The notes below the pieces were generated by a model. The model was not told the origin of the DNA and ran no database searches. It saw nothing but the letters and a program-made list of their open reading frames with translations. From Variovorax ginsengisoli (GTDB lineage: Bacteria > Pseudomonadota > Gammaproteobacteria > Burkholderiales > Burkholderiaceae_C): a stretch of DNA of 64,000 bases. Location: positions 1 to 64,000 of the forward strand of contig NZ_RCZJ01000010.1 in the NCBI RefSeq assembly GCF_006438845.1, in the 5' to 3' direction. The position numbers and the translations under genes are program-made. Positions 8,464 to 16,932 of the stretch are shown here, piece after piece; the stretch's first letter is position 1, and every line of letters begins with the position of its first letter.

Positions 8464-8739
8464 GTGCCTCGTTCGGGGCGAGATCACGCCGACGGGGTAC
8501 CTTGCTCCGCGAATGTCCCCCGGCCTGCGGCCTCCTCCTTTATTTCGCTGCGCAAGGCACCCCATCGACGCGATCCGGACGCGCAGTGGTTGATCGCCGG
8601 CGGCAGCCCACCCCCATCGCGTCCACGTGCGCAGGGTATCGGGTGCTCCCCGCAGCGAAATAAAGGAGGAGCCGAAGGCGGGGGACATTCGCGGAAGGGA
8701 GTACCCGGTGGCCTGCGCACGCGCCCCGAAACCGAGCAC
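8464..8739. repeat. Long imperfect inverted repeat (palindromic intergenic element)
   Basis: The 321-bp gap between metY and the hydrolase gene is almost filled by two arms in inverted order. Two perfect cores pair: 8506-8522 with 8679-8695 (17 bp, TCCGCGAATGTCCCCCG) and 8532-8552 with 8651-8671 (21 bp, around CTTTATTTCGCTGCG). Pairing continues imperfectly outward to GTGCCTCG at 8464 and CCGAGCAC at 8732-8739. The central 8563-8634 does not pair well. No transposase frame is present, so this looks like a non-autonomous palindromic repeat. As RNA it could form a long stem just before the hydrolase start and separate the two genes. Confidence 0.85.
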
Positions 8740-8759
8740 CAGGCTGGTGGAGTCCTGCA

Positions 8760-9566
8760 ATGAACTACAACGTCAACGGCCACACAACGTACGTCTACAC
8801 CGGCGGCAAGCCGCTCGATGCAGCCAAGCCAACCCTCGTCTTCATCCACGGCGTCCTCAACGACCACAGCGTGTGGATCCTTCAGAGCCGCTGGTTCGCG
8901 AACCACGGCTGGAACGTGCTGGCGGTCGACCTGCCCGGCCACTGCCGCAGCGCCGGTGCGCCACCGGCCAGCGTGGAAGACGCTGCGCAGTTCATCGTCG
9001 CACTGCTCGACGCGGCCGGCGTGCAGAGGGCCGCACTGGTCGGTCACAGCTTCGGCTCGCTGATCGCGCTGGAGACGGCCGCCCGCGCACCGGAACGCGT
9101 GTCTCACCTGGCGATGGTCGGAACGGCCTACCCGATGGCGGTGTCGCCGGCGCTGCTCGACAGCGCGCTGAACGCGCCGATGAAGGCCATCGACATGGTC
9201 AACAGCTTCTCGCATTCGATGCTGGCGCCGCCGCCCTCCTCGCTCGGCCCCGGCACCTGGCTGTATGGCGGCTCGCGCGCACTCATGCGCCGCGTGCTGG
9301 CGAGCAACCGCGACGCCAACGTCTTCCACATTGGCTTCAAGGCCTGCGACGACTACAAGAACGGCGAGACGGCCATTGCGGCGGTGCAGTGCCCGGTGCT
9401 GTTCCTGCTCGGCGCGGCCGACCAGATGACGCCGCCCAAGGCCGCCAAGGTGCTCAGTGCCAAGTCGCCCGCTTCGAAGACGGTGGTGGTGCAGGCCGGC
9501 CACGCGCTGATGAGCGAGGCACCCGACGATGTGCTGTTCGCGCTGCGCGATTTCCTGACGGCTTGA
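8760..9566 (+). CDS. Alpha/beta-fold hydrolase
   Basis: A 268-residue soluble hydrolase. The oxyanion HG motif (FIHG, residues 28-31), the nucleophile elbow GHSFGS with Ser97, Asp221 in LGAADQMTP and His248 in AGHALMS give a complete Ser-Asp-His triad. A cap region (about 120-200) includes APPPSSLGPGTWLYGG. The start lies directly after the long inverted repeat, within 25 bp of its outer end, and TGGAG sits 7-8 nt upstream. The natural ester or C-C substrate cannot be told. It is followed after 10 bp by the convergent thioredoxin-like gene. Confidence 0.88.
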   Translation: MNYNVNGHTTYVYTGGKPLDAAKPTLVFIHGVLNDHSVWILQSRWFANHGWNVLAVDLPGHCRSAGAPPASVEDAAQFIVALLDAAGVQRAALVGHSFGSLIALETAARAPERVSHLAMVGTAYPMAVSPALLDSALNAPMKAIDMVNSFSHSMLAPPPSSLGPGTWLYGGSRALMRRVLASNRDANVFHIGFKACDDYKNGETAIAAVQCPVLFLLGAADQMTPPKAAKVLSAKSPASKTVVVQAGHALMSEAPDDVLFALRDFLTA

Positions 9567-9576
9567 GAACGCGCCT

Positions 9577-9945
9577 TCAGAGTTCGAACTGCGCCGGCGC
9601 CGCGGCCACAGCGGCCATCAACACCCCGACCTCGTCGGTTGACGGCTGCGCGGCCGGCAGAGCGCCCAGCATTCGGTTGAGCGTCTCGGGATGCGGCAGC
9701 AAGGGGCCCAGGAAATGCGTGCCCTGCGCACCCGCCACCAGCAGCGTCGGAAAGGTCTCGACATCGAAGTCGTCGGCGATGTCCGAATGGTCTTCGATGT
9801 CGACCCAGGCGAAGCGCAGGCCGGGGTGCGCCGCGGCGATGCGCGCGAAAGCCGGGCGGTAATCGCGGCAGGTGCCGCACCAGTCCGCGCACAGGCAGAC
9901 CACCCAGGTGGGTGCAGCGGGATCGGTGATGGACTGTGCGCTCAC
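9577..9945 (-). CDS. Thioredoxin-family protein
   Basis: A 122-residue single-domain protein. The active site is WCGTC (Trp22, Cys23, Cys26) and the cis-Pro loop is FPTLLV near residue 66, so a working thiol-disulfide site is present. There is no signal peptide, which argues for a cytoplasmic role. The motif WCGTCRDYRP differs from the WCGPC of housekeeping thioredoxin and is typical of small accessory thioredoxin-like proteins. The C-terminal 30 residues (ALPAAQPSTDEVGVLMAAVA) extend the fold with an Ala-rich helix. The partner is unknown. Confidence 0.87.
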   Translation of the reverse strand: MSAQSITDPAAPTWVVCLCADWCGTCRDYRPAFARIAAAHPGLRFAWVDIEDHSDIADDFDVETFPTLLVAGAQGTHFLGPLLPHPETLNRMLGALPAAQPSTDEVGVLMAAVAAAPAQFEL

Positions 9946-10010
9946 GAGGAAGGCCTGGAACGATGGAAGCGTGGATTATCGAGGTGGCCGTCGACGGCTG
10001 CAGCGAAGGG

Positions 10011-11294
10011 TCAAAGCCGCGCGAGATCGGCGTAACGCCCCATTTGGCTCGGCCGCGTCACGTCGTGCAGGTCGTCGCGCACCACCAGCGCATCGCGCAG
10101 GCACAGGCTGTCGAACGCGCCTTTGCGCCACAGGTTCTCGACGACGTCGCTGCGCGGCAGCAGCAGTTCGGTCAGCAACGACGCGAGCGGCGTGACGTCG
10201 GGGTCGGCCAGCAGGACGTAGCGCGGATCCTCGTCCGGTGTCTCTTCAGCCAACGGCGCAATCCAGTCGATGGCGACAAGGGTTTCCAACACCGGCGCCA
10301 GTTGGAGCGCGTCCACGCGCAGGCGAGACACCAGCTCGTTGGCGCCCAGCCCCTTGCCCGGCGTGGCGCGGGCGGCATCGAGGTGCTGCAGCGCCTCGAC
10401 GGCCAGTTGAAACGGCCAGCCGGGCGTTCCGCCGCGGCGCGCCACGCCGGCCATCAGGCTGGGCAGGTAGGCGGCGATCACTGCGCCCAGCAGCACGATG
10501 ACCCACGCCACGTAAATCCACACCAGCAGGATCGGTGCCGTGGCAAATGCACCGTAGAGCACCGAATAGGTCGGCACCAGGCTCAGGTAGTAACCCAGCA
10601 CGCGCTTGGCGATCTCGATGGCTGCGGCCACGAACAGGCCGCCGGCCCAGGCATGCGCCCACCTGACCGAGGTATTGGGCACGTAGTGGTACAGCGACGC
10701 CATGCCGGCCGCCAGCAGTGCGAACTCGAAGGTGTCGAAGACGGGCTTGAGCATGCCGCCCGTGCCCACCACGCCGCGCGAGGCCGAGAACACGTACGAG
10801 GTCGTGCTCAGGCTCACCGCCAGGATCAGCGGCCCGAGCGTGATGGCCGCCCAGTAGATGAGCACGCGCTGCGCCAGCGGCCGCGGCGAGCGCACCCGCC
10901 AGATGGCGTTGAGCGTCTTGTCGATCGTGAGGATCAGCGCGATCGCGGTGACCAGCAGCACCATCAGGCCGGCGATGCCCAGGCCGCTGGCCTTGCTGGC
11001 GAACTGGTTCAGGTAGCCCAGCACCTGGCGCGCGATGTTCTCGGGGATCAGGCTCGCGATCAGCCAGCGCTGAAGCTGGCCCTGCATCTTCGCGAACATC
11101 GGGAACACCGTGAACAGCGCCAGTGCCGTCGTGAAGAAGGGCACCAGCGCGATGGTGGTCGTGAAGGTCAGGCTGCCGGCCGTCAAACCCAGCCGGTCTT
11201 CGCGAAAACGCTCGCGCAGCACGGCCGCCGTGTTGCGCCACGGAAAGTGCGAAAGCTCCCTCCACCATTGCCGGTGTTTCATGGCCGGTATCAT
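10011..11294 (-). CDS. YihY/BrkB-family inner-membrane protein
   Basis: A 427-residue protein with about six membrane segments in the first 290 residues (for example LTFTTTIALVPFFTTALALF and SGLGIAGLMVLLVTAIALIL) and a cytosolic C-terminal domain of about 130 residues rich in Leu and Asp. LTAGSLTFTTTIALVPFF and the YYLSLVPTYSVLYGAFATAP block are characteristic of the YihY/UPF0761 family (formerly annotated as ribonuclease BN). ATG 11294 is chosen for its GGAG at good spacing; a second ATG lies 4 codons on. The molecular function of the family is not established. It is divergent from the DUF2069 gene. Confidence 0.87.
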   Translation of the reverse strand: MIPAMKHRQWWRELSHFPWRNTAAVLRERFREDRLGLTAGSLTFTTTIALVPFFTTALALFTVFPMFAKMQGQLQRWLIASLIPENIARQVLGYLNQFASKASGLGIAGLMVLLVTAIALILTIDKTLNAIWRVRSPRPLAQRVLIYWAAITLGPLILAVSLSTTSYVFSASRGVVGTGGMLKPVFDTFEFALLAAGMASLYHYVPNTSVRWAHAWAGGLFVAAAIEIAKRVLGYYLSLVPTYSVLYGAFATAPILLVWIYVAWVIVLLGAVIAAYLPSLMAGVARRGGTPGWPFQLAVEALQHLDAARATPGKGLGANELVSRLRVDALQLAPVLETLVAIDWIAPLAEETPDEDPRYVLLADPDVTPLASLLTELLLPRSDVVENLWRKGAFDSLCLRDALVVRDDLHDVTRPSQMGRYADLARL

Positions 11295-11407
11295 AAAGAG
11301 CTCTCCCCTCAGTCTTCGCGCACTGCGTGTCGCTCCGCCCACTCCCTCGCCGGGGGCTATTCTGCGGCCCGGCAAAGCCGGTTAAGCGGTGTCCCACCTT
11401 GAAAACC

Positions 11408-11818
11408 ATGTCGCCCTCGTCGCCCTCTTTCGCTGTCGCCACCACCCGCTGGCTGGCCGTGGGCAGCCTCGTCGGCCTGATCGTGCTGGGCTTGGCCTGG
11501 GAGATGTGGCTGGCCCCGCTGCGGCCCGGCGGCTCGTGGTTGGCGCTCAAGGTGCTTCCGCTGGTGGTGCCGCTGGCCGGTCTCTACAAGAACCGCATGT
11601 ACACCTACCGCTGGGTCAGCCTGATGATCTGGCTCTACTTCACTGAAGGCGTGGTGCGCGCGTGGAGCGACAACGTGCCTGCCGGCCGCATGCTGGCCGG
11701 CCTCGAAGTGCTGTTGTGCCTGATGCTTTTCGTGGCTTGCGCGATGCATGTGCGGCTGCGCCTGCGCGATGCCCGCACCGCACGGGCCGCCGTTCCGTTG
11801 GAGACTTCCATTCCATGA
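11408..11818 (+). CDS. DUF2069 small membrane protein
   Basis: A 136-residue protein with four hydrophobic segments (WLAVGSLVGLIVLGLAWEMW, LALKVLPLVVPLAGLY, WVSLMIWLYFTEG, LAGLEVLLCLMLFVACAMHV). The combination LLPLV-type loop with GLYKNRMYTYRWVSLMIWLYFTEGVVRAWSD is characteristic of DUF2069, a proteobacterial family of unknown function. Its stop overlaps the start of the FAD-linked oxidase (ATGA), so the two are probably translationally coupled. Confidence 0.83.
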   Translation: MSPSSPSFAVATTRWLAVGSLVGLIVLGLAWEMWLAPLRPGGSWLALKVLPLVVPLAGLYKNRMYTYRWVSLMIWLYFTEGVVRAWSDNVPAGRMLAGLEVLLCLMLFVACAMHVRLRLRDARTARAAVPLETSIP

Positions 11819-13245
11819 CCGATCTGATCGACCAACTCCGCGCCATCGTCGGCGCGCCCCATGTGCTCACCGAAGGCGACCTCACCGCCTACGAGCAGGA
11901 CTGGCGCAAGCGCGAGCGCGGCAAGGCGCTGGCCGTGGTGCGCCCCGCGAGCGCGCAGCAGGTGGCCGACGTGGTCAAGGCCTGCGCTGCGGCCGGCAGT
12001 TCACTGGTCCCACAAGGCGGCAACACCGGCCTGGCCGTGGGCAGCATTCCCGATGCCAGCGGCACGCAGGTGCTGCTGAGCCTGCAGCGCATGAATGCGG
12101 TGCGGGACATCGACGCGGCCAACCTCACCATGACGGTCGAGGCCGGTTGCATCCTGCAGACGCTGCAGGAGACCGCCGAGAAGGCCGGCTTCCTGTTTCC
12201 GCTGAGCCTGGCGGCCGAGGGCAGCTGCACCATCGGCGGCAACCTGGCGACCAACGCGGGCGGCACGCAGGTCGTGCGCTACGGCAACACGCGCGACCTG
12301 TGCCTGGGCCTCGAAGTGGTCACGCCGCAGGGCGAGATCTGGGAAGGCACCAGCGGCCTGCGCAAGGACAACACCGGCTACGACCTGCGCGACCTGCTGA
12401 TCGGCAGCGAAGGCACGCTCGGCGTCATCACCGCTGCGACGATGAAGCTGTACCCGATGCCGGTCGCCCGGCTCACCGCGTGGGCGGCGCTGCCGTCGCT
12501 GGACCACGCCGTCACGCTGCTCGGCCTGGCGCACAAGCACCTGGGCGCCGGGCTCACCGGCTTCGAGGTGATGGGCCAGTTCGCACTCAGCCTGGTCGGC
12601 AAACACATGCCGCAGCTGCGTGTGCCCTTTCTCGGCGACGCGTCGGCGCCCTACTGCGCGCTGCTCGAGATTTCCGACAACGAATCCGAAGAGCACGCAC
12701 GCGCACGCTTCGAGTCGCTGCTCGAAACCGCCTTCGAGGACGGCTGCGTCACCGATGCGGTGGTGGCCGAGAACCTCACGCAGGCCCACCAGCTCTGGCA
12801 CATCCGCGAGAGCATTCCGCTGGCGCAGGCCGAGGAAGGCCTGAACATCAAGCACGACATCTCGATCGCGGTGTCACGCATCCCCGCCTTCGTGGCCGAG
12901 ACCGATGCGCTGCTCCGCAGCGAAATCCCCGGTGTGCGGCTGGTCAACTTCGGCCACCTCGGCGATGGCAACCTGCACTACAACGTGCAGGCGCCGGCCG
13001 AAGGCGATGCGAAAGCCTTCCTGCGCGACGAGGAAGAGCGCGTCAACACGCTGGTGTACGACGCGGTCGAGAAATTCGGCGGCTCCTTCTCCGCCGAACA
13101 TGGCGTGGGCGAACTCAAGGTGCACAAGCTCGAGAAGCACAAGTCGCCCGTGGCAATGGGCATGATGCGTGCCATCAAGCGTGGGCTGGACCCGCAGAAC
13201 ATCATGAATCCGGGGCGGGTGCTGCGGGTGGAGGAAGCATCGTGA
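11815..13245 (+). CDS. FAD-linked 2-hydroxyacid dehydrogenase (GlcD/D2HGDH-like)
   Basis: A 476-residue flavoprotein of the PCMH/VAO superfamily. The FAD domain covers about residues 35-215 (PQGGNTGLAVGS, AEGSCTIGGNLATNAGGTQVVRYG, LIGSEGTLGVIT); the cap and C-terminal FAD-oxidase domain ends with NFGHLGDGNLHYNV and SAEHGVGELKVHKLEKH, which hold the substrate/metal histidines of D-lactate, D-2-hydroxyglutarate and glycolate dehydrogenases. No iron-sulfur domain is fused. It would oxidise a D-2-hydroxyacid and pass electrons to ETF or quinone. Its end overlaps thyA (GTGA). The exact substrate is open. Confidence 0.88.
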   Translation: MTDLIDQLRAIVGAPHVLTEGDLTAYEQDWRKRERGKALAVVRPASAQQVADVVKACAAAGSSLVPQGGNTGLAVGSIPDASGTQVLLSLQRMNAVRDIDAANLTMTVEAGCILQTLQETAEKAGFLFPLSLAAEGSCTIGGNLATNAGGTQVVRYGNTRDLCLGLEVVTPQGEIWEGTSGLRKDNTGYDLRDLLIGSEGTLGVITAATMKLYPMPVARLTAWAALPSLDHAVTLLGLAHKHLGAGLTGFEVMGQFALSLVGKHMPQLRVPFLGDASAPYCALLEISDNESEEHARARFESLLETAFEDGCVTDAVVAENLTQAHQLWHIRESIPLAQAEEGLNIKHDISIAVSRIPAFVAETDALLRSEIPGVRLVNFGHLGDGNLHYNVQAPAEGDAKAFLRDEEERVNTLVYDAVEKFGGSFSAEHGVGELKVHKLEKHKSPVAMGMMRAIKRGLDPQNIMNPGRVLRVEEAS

Positions 13246-14072
13246 CGTATCCCATCCGTACCCAATACGAAGACTTCATGCGACACGTCGACACCCACGG
13301 CGTGTTCAAGTCGGACCGCACCGGCACCGGCACCCAAAGCGTCTTCGGCCACCAGATGCGCTTCGACCTCAACGAAGGTTTCCCCCTGGTCACCACGAAG
13401 AAGGTGCATGTGCGCTCCATCATCCAGGAGCTGCTGTGGTTTCTCACGGGGTCGAGCGACAACAACTGGCTGCGCGAGCGCGGCGTGACGATCTGGGACG
13501 AGTGGGCGCGCGAAGATGGCGACCTCGGCCCGGTCTACGGTGTGCAATGGCGCAGCTGGCCGACGCCCGACGGCGGCCACATCGACCAGATCGCCGAAGT
13601 CATCAAGACGCTCAAGACCAACCCCGATTCGCGCCGCATCATCGTGAGCGCGTGGAACGTGGCCGAGCTGTCGAAGATGGCGCTGATGCCCTGCCACGCC
13701 TTCTTCCAGTTCTACGTGGCGCCGCCGCAGGCCGCGGGCGAACGCGGCAAGCTCAGCTGCCAGCTCTATCAGCGCAGCGCCGACATCTTCCTCGGCGTGC
13801 CCTTCAACATCGCGAGCTACGCGCTGCTCACGCACATGGTGGCGCAGCAGTGCGATCTCGATGTCGGCGACTTCGTCTGGACCGGTGGCGACTGCCACAT
13901 CTACAGCAACCACGCCGAGCAGGTCGCGTTGCAACTGAGCCGCGAACCACGGCCCTACCCCACGCTGCGCATCCTGCGCAAGCCGGATTCGATCTTCGAC
14001 TACCAGTACGACGACTTCGCCTTCGACGGCTACGACCCGCATCCCGCCATCAAGGCGCCGGTCGCAGTCTGA
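13242..14072 (+). CDS. thyA: Thymidylate synthase
   Basis: A 276-residue enzyme converting dUMP and methylene-THF to dTMP and DHF. The catalytic Cys151 lies in MPCHAFFQFY; the phosphate-binding SDRTGTGT and SRRII, the QRSADIFLGVPFNIASYALL block and the C-terminal IKAPVAV are all present. The start is GTG 13242, which overlaps the oxidase stop (GTGA) and has GGAGGA upstream; the initial VTYPIRTQYEDFM is as expected. Together with folA 17 bp downstream it closes the folate cycle. Confidence 0.96.
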   Translation: MTYPIRTQYEDFMRHVDTHGVFKSDRTGTGTQSVFGHQMRFDLNEGFPLVTTKKVHVRSIIQELLWFLTGSSDNNWLRERGVTIWDEWAREDGDLGPVYGVQWRSWPTPDGGHIDQIAEVIKTLKTNPDSRRIIVSAWNVAELSKMALMPCHAFFQFYVAPPQAAGERGKLSCQLYQRSADIFLGVPFNIASYALLTHMVAQQCDLDVGDFVWTGGDCHIYSNHAEQVALQLSREPRPYPTLRILRKPDSIFDYQYDDFAFDGYDPHPAIKAPVAV

Positions 14073-14088
14073 GCAAGAGCCGATCACC

Positions 14089-14583
14089 ATGCGCCTGAAC
14101 CTGATCTACGCACGCGCCGCCAATGGCGTGATCGGCAAGGACAACGCTCTGCCTTGGCACCTGCCGGAGGACATGGCGCACTTCAAGCGCATGACGGCCG
14201 GTTGCCCGGTCGTGATGGGGCGCAAGACGTGGGACTCGCTGCCGCCAAGATTCCGGCCCTTGCCCGGGCGACGCAACATCGTGGTCACGCGCCAGGCCGA
14301 CTGGCAGTCCGGCGGTGCCGAGCGCGCGGCCAGCCTGCCCGAGGCGACCGCCTTGTGCGCCGATGCCACCGAGGTCTGGGTGATCGGCGGCGCGCAGATC
14401 TACGCGGAGGCCGCGCCTCTCGCGCACCGCGCGGTCGTTACCGAGATCGGTCGCGAGTTCGAAGGTGACGCCCATGCGCCCTCGCTGAGCGCCGACTGGC
14501 AAGAGACAGCGCGCGAGACGCACGTCGCCGCCGACGGCCTGCCTTTCGAGTTCGTCACGTACGTGCGTCAGGAGCCCACATGA
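14089..14583 (+). CDS. folA: Dihydrofolate reductase
   Basis: A 164-residue enzyme, the usual chromosomal DHFR size. IYARAANGVIGKDNALPWHL is the substrate loop; Asp28 in LPEDMAHFK is the catalytic acid; GRKTWDSLP and the GGAQIY block bind NADPH. It regenerates THF from the DHF that ThyA makes. The stop overlaps the next start (ATGA 14580-14583). Confidence 0.95.
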   Translation: MRLNLIYARAANGVIGKDNALPWHLPEDMAHFKRMTAGCPVVMGRKTWDSLPPRFRPLPGRRNIVVTRQADWQSGGAERAASLPEATALCADATEVWVIGGAQIYAEAAPLAHRAVVTEIGREFEGDAHAPSLSADWQETARETHVAADGLPFEFVTYVRQEPT

Positions 14584-15632
14584 CCATTCGCGAACTTCTC
14601 GGCATCGACCTGCCGATCATCCAGGCGCCGATGGCCGGCGTGCAGGGCAGCACGATGACCATCGCGGTGTCGAACGCAGGCGGGCTGGGCTCTCTGCCCT
14701 GCGCCATGCTCACGCTCGACGTGCTGCGCGGCGAACTGCAGGCGATCACCACACAGACCACGCGGCCGTACAACCTCAACTTCTTCTGCCACGTTCCGCC
14801 TGCGCCCGATGCGGCGCGCGATGCCACGTGGCGCGCCGCGCTGGCGCCGTACTACGCCGAATTCGGTATCGACCCGACCAGCGTCCCGGCGGGTGGCGGG
14901 CGTGCGCCGTTCAGTGCCGAGGCGGCCGACCTGCTCGAAGGCTTCAAGCCGCCGGTGGTGAGCTTTCATTTCGGCCTGCCCGCACCCGAGCTGCTCGCCC
15001 GCGTCAAGGGCTGGGGTGCCAAGGTGCTGGCGTCGGCCACGACGGTCGAGGAGGCGCGCTGGCTCGAGGCGCATGGTGCCGATGCGGTCATCGCCCAGGG
15101 CCTGGAAGCCGGCGGCCACCGCGGCATCTTCCTGAGCGACGATCTCACAACGCAAATCGGCACCATGGCCTTGCTCCCGCAGATCCTGCGGGCGGTGAAG
15201 CTGCCGGTGATCGCGGCCGGCGGCATCGCCGACGCGCGGGGCGTGGCTGCTGCGATGGCGCTCGGCGCGGCCGGTGTGCAGGTCGGCACCAGTTATTTGC
15301 TGTGTCCGGAAGCCACCACCACGCCGCTGCATCGCGCCGCGCTGGCAAGCCCGCGCGCTGAGCACACCGTGCTCACCAACCTCATCACCGGGCGCCCCGC
15401 GAGAGGCATGCGCAACCGCCTGCTGGACCAACTTGGTCCGCTGAGCGATGCGCCTCCCGCCTTTCCGCTCGCCACCGCGGCGCTGGCGCCATTGAAGGCC
15501 GCTGCGGAAAAGCTCGGCCGCGACGACTTCTCCACGCTGTGGGCAGGCCAGAACGCCACAGGTTGCCGGGAGATTTCGGCGGCAGCACTCACTCTCGCGC
15601 TCTCGGGCCGCACGGAATCTCCGGAAGCCTGA
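14580..15632 (+). CDS. Nitronate monooxygenase / NPD-family flavoprotein
   Basis: A 350-residue TIM-barrel FMN protein. LPIIQAPMAGVQG is the N-terminal FMN-binding motif of 2-nitropropane dioxygenase-type enzymes; QGLEAGGHRG holds the catalytic His; AAGGIADARGVAAAMALGA and GVQVGTSYLLCPEA complete the phosphate site. Such enzymes detoxify nitronates such as propionate-3-nitronate, but many members have other roles. It is translationally coupled to folA (ATGA), which is an unusual partner. It is convergent with the hemolysin-III-like gene. Confidence 0.88.
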   Translation: MTIRELLGIDLPIIQAPMAGVQGSTMTIAVSNAGGLGSLPCAMLTLDVLRGELQAITTQTTRPYNLNFFCHVPPAPDAARDATWRAALAPYYAEFGIDPTSVPAGGGRAPFSAEAADLLEGFKPPVVSFHFGLPAPELLARVKGWGAKVLASATTVEEARWLEAHGADAVIAQGLEAGGHRGIFLSDDLTTQIGTMALLPQILRAVKLPVIAAGGIADARGVAAAMALGAAGVQVGTSYLLCPEATTTPLHRAALASPRAEHTVLTNLITGRPARGMRNRLLDQLGPLSDAPPAFPLATAALAPLKAAAEKLGRDDFSTLWAGQNATGCREISAAALTLALSGRTESPEA

Positions 15633-15689
15633 GAACGAAGTCTCCGACGAGCTGCCATTCGACAGCGCGCCGCGCAGCGCTCGCGCCGC

Positions 15690-16313
15690 TCAGTCGAGCA
15701 ACGTCCGCAACGCGACGCAGTGGCTCGCGGTGCCCGCCAGCACGAACAGATGCCACATGCCGTGCGCATGCGGCCATCGACCGTCCTTCGCATAGAACAA
15801 GACACCGCCCGTGTAGCACGCCGCGCCCGCCAGCAGCCAGGCGAGACCGCCGGCCTGAAGACGCTGCGCCATCGGTATCGCCGCCGCCATGCCGACCCAG
15901 CCCATGCCCACGTAGAGTGCGACCGCAGGCGGACGGCCACGGCCCCAGAGCAGTTCGCGCCCGATGCCGTAGAGCGCGCCGGCCCAGATCAATCCAAACC
16001 AGACCCAGCCCCAGACGCCACGCAACGCGACCAGTGCGAGCGGCGTGCAGGTGCCGGCAATCAGCAGGTAGATGGCGCAATGGTCGGCCCGCGCCCACGC
16101 GGCCTTGGTCAGACCTTCGGTGCCATGGAAAAACGTCGATGCGACGTAGAGCAGCACCATCGTCGCCGCGAACACGCTGAAGCTGGCGAGTCGCCACCCG
16201 TCGCTCGATGCCGCAGCCTCCGCCACCAGCAAGGTCGCAGCCACCAGCGCGAAAATCAGCCCGCCGAAATGCGTGCAGGTGTTGAAGCGCTCGCCGTGCG
16301 GCATCGGGATCAT
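15690..16313 (-). CDS. Hemolysin III / PAQR-family membrane protein
   Basis: A 207-residue protein with seven predicted membrane segments. HGERFNTCTHFGGLIFALVA, then STFFHGTEG, ADHCAIYLLIAGTCTP and HGMWHLFVLAGTASHC give the conserved His/Asp/Ser set of the PAQR (hemolysin III, YqfA) superfamily, proposed metal-dependent membrane hydrolases. The start at 16313 is assumed from where homology to the family would begin; the frame is open to 16448 but the extra 45 residues are not family-like. No clear ribosome site supports either start. Cytolytic activity should not be inferred from the name. Confidence 0.82.
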   Translation of the reverse strand: MIPMPHGERFNTCTHFGGLIFALVAATLLVAEAAASSDGWRLASFSVFAATMVLLYVASTFFHGTEGLTKAAWARADHCAIYLLIAGTCTPLALVALRGVWGWVWFGLIWAGALYGIGRELLWGRGRPPAVALYVGMGWVGMAAAIPMAQRLQAGGLAWLLAGAACYTGGVLFYAKDGRWPHAHGMWHLFVLAGTASHCVALRTLLD

Positions 16314-16434
16314 GGAGGCTGCGGTAAGAAGGTTTTCGCCGGATTCTCGGAGGCGCGAAAAGACCGGCCACGCGATGCTGTCGTGCGCACATGACCGCGT
16401 CGTGACGTGCCAGGCAGACGGCACAATCGGAGGC

Positions 16435-16656
16435 ATGACGGAGATCACTGAACTGAACGACGACGACCTGACGCGCTACGCGCAGGAATGGCGCCAACGA
16501 TCGCTGAGGGGCGACAAGCAAGCACGCGGCATTGCGCACGCACTGGAAACCGAAGTTCGCCGCCGTGGCCAGGCCAGCGCGCCCGCATCTTTCGAACTCG
16601 ATACCCGCCCCGCGCCGTTGCGCCGCCCGACGAAGCCCTGGTGGCGCTTCTGGTGA
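16435..16656 (+). CDS. Small conserved-looking protein of unknown function
   Basis: A 73-residue charged protein (MTEITELNDDDLTRYAQEWR...KPWWRFW). The N-terminal half is a likely amphipathic helix (DLTRYAQEWRQRSLRGDKQA, then RGIAHALETEVRRRG); the C-terminal tail is Pro/Arg rich and ends with aromatic residues. GGAGG sits 4 nt before the ATG. It is divergent from the hemolysin-III-like gene and partly overlaps the unlikely long form of it. The function is unknown. Confidence 0.62.
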   Translation: MTEITELNDDDLTRYAQEWRQRSLRGDKQARGIAHALETEVRRRGQASAPASFELDTRPAPLRRPTKPWWRFW

Positions 16657-16674
16657 CGACGCGAGTCGCCTGAT

Positions 16675-16932
16675 TCAGCGAACGTCCACAGGCGCATCGC
16701 GCCCACGCGCCGCAGGATCCGGCGCCTGTGGCTCGTCCGGTTTCTCGGGCACCGGATGGCCGTCTGCGCGCTCCGGCGCGCAAGCGTCGTCTTCGCCCAA
16801 AGTGGCGTCCTGCGCCTCTGCCGGCTTGCGCCGACCTCGCTGGGGCAGGTACCGTCCTTCTTCCTCTGCAATGCGCAACTGCTCGCGGCAGGACGGCGTG
16901 TCGGCTGGATTTTTGGCGAGGTCTTTGGTCAT
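16675..16932 (-). CDS. Small hydrophilic protein of unknown function
   Basis: An 85-residue protein, starting MTKDLAKNPADTPSC, with an Arg/Glu-rich middle (LRIAEEEGRYLPQRGRRKP) and a Pro/Asp-rich, probably disordered tail. AAGGA is placed 7 nt before ATG 16932. No known domain is seen. Coding status rests on the ribosome site and the convergent position to the 16435 gene. Confidence 0.5.
   Translation of the reverse strand: MTKDLAKNPADTPSCREQLRIAEEEGRYLPQRGRRKPAEAQDATLGEDDACAPERADGHPVPEKPDEPQAPDPAARGRDAPVDVR

Noticed and set aside
8440..8763. Open frame running through the long inverted repeat
   Set aside because: It is explained by the repeat itself; the translation is Arg/Pro rich and shows no domain.
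11748..13241. Long plus-strand frame preceding thyA in the same register
   Set aside because: The part before 13242 is the +1 shadow of the FAD-linked oxidase and is Arg/Pro/Ala rich without motifs; only the thyA part is real, with GTG 13242 as start.
15690..16313. Virulence role from the hemolysin III name
   Set aside because: PAQR/hemolysin-III proteins are widespread in harmless bacteria; the name does not show cytolysis.
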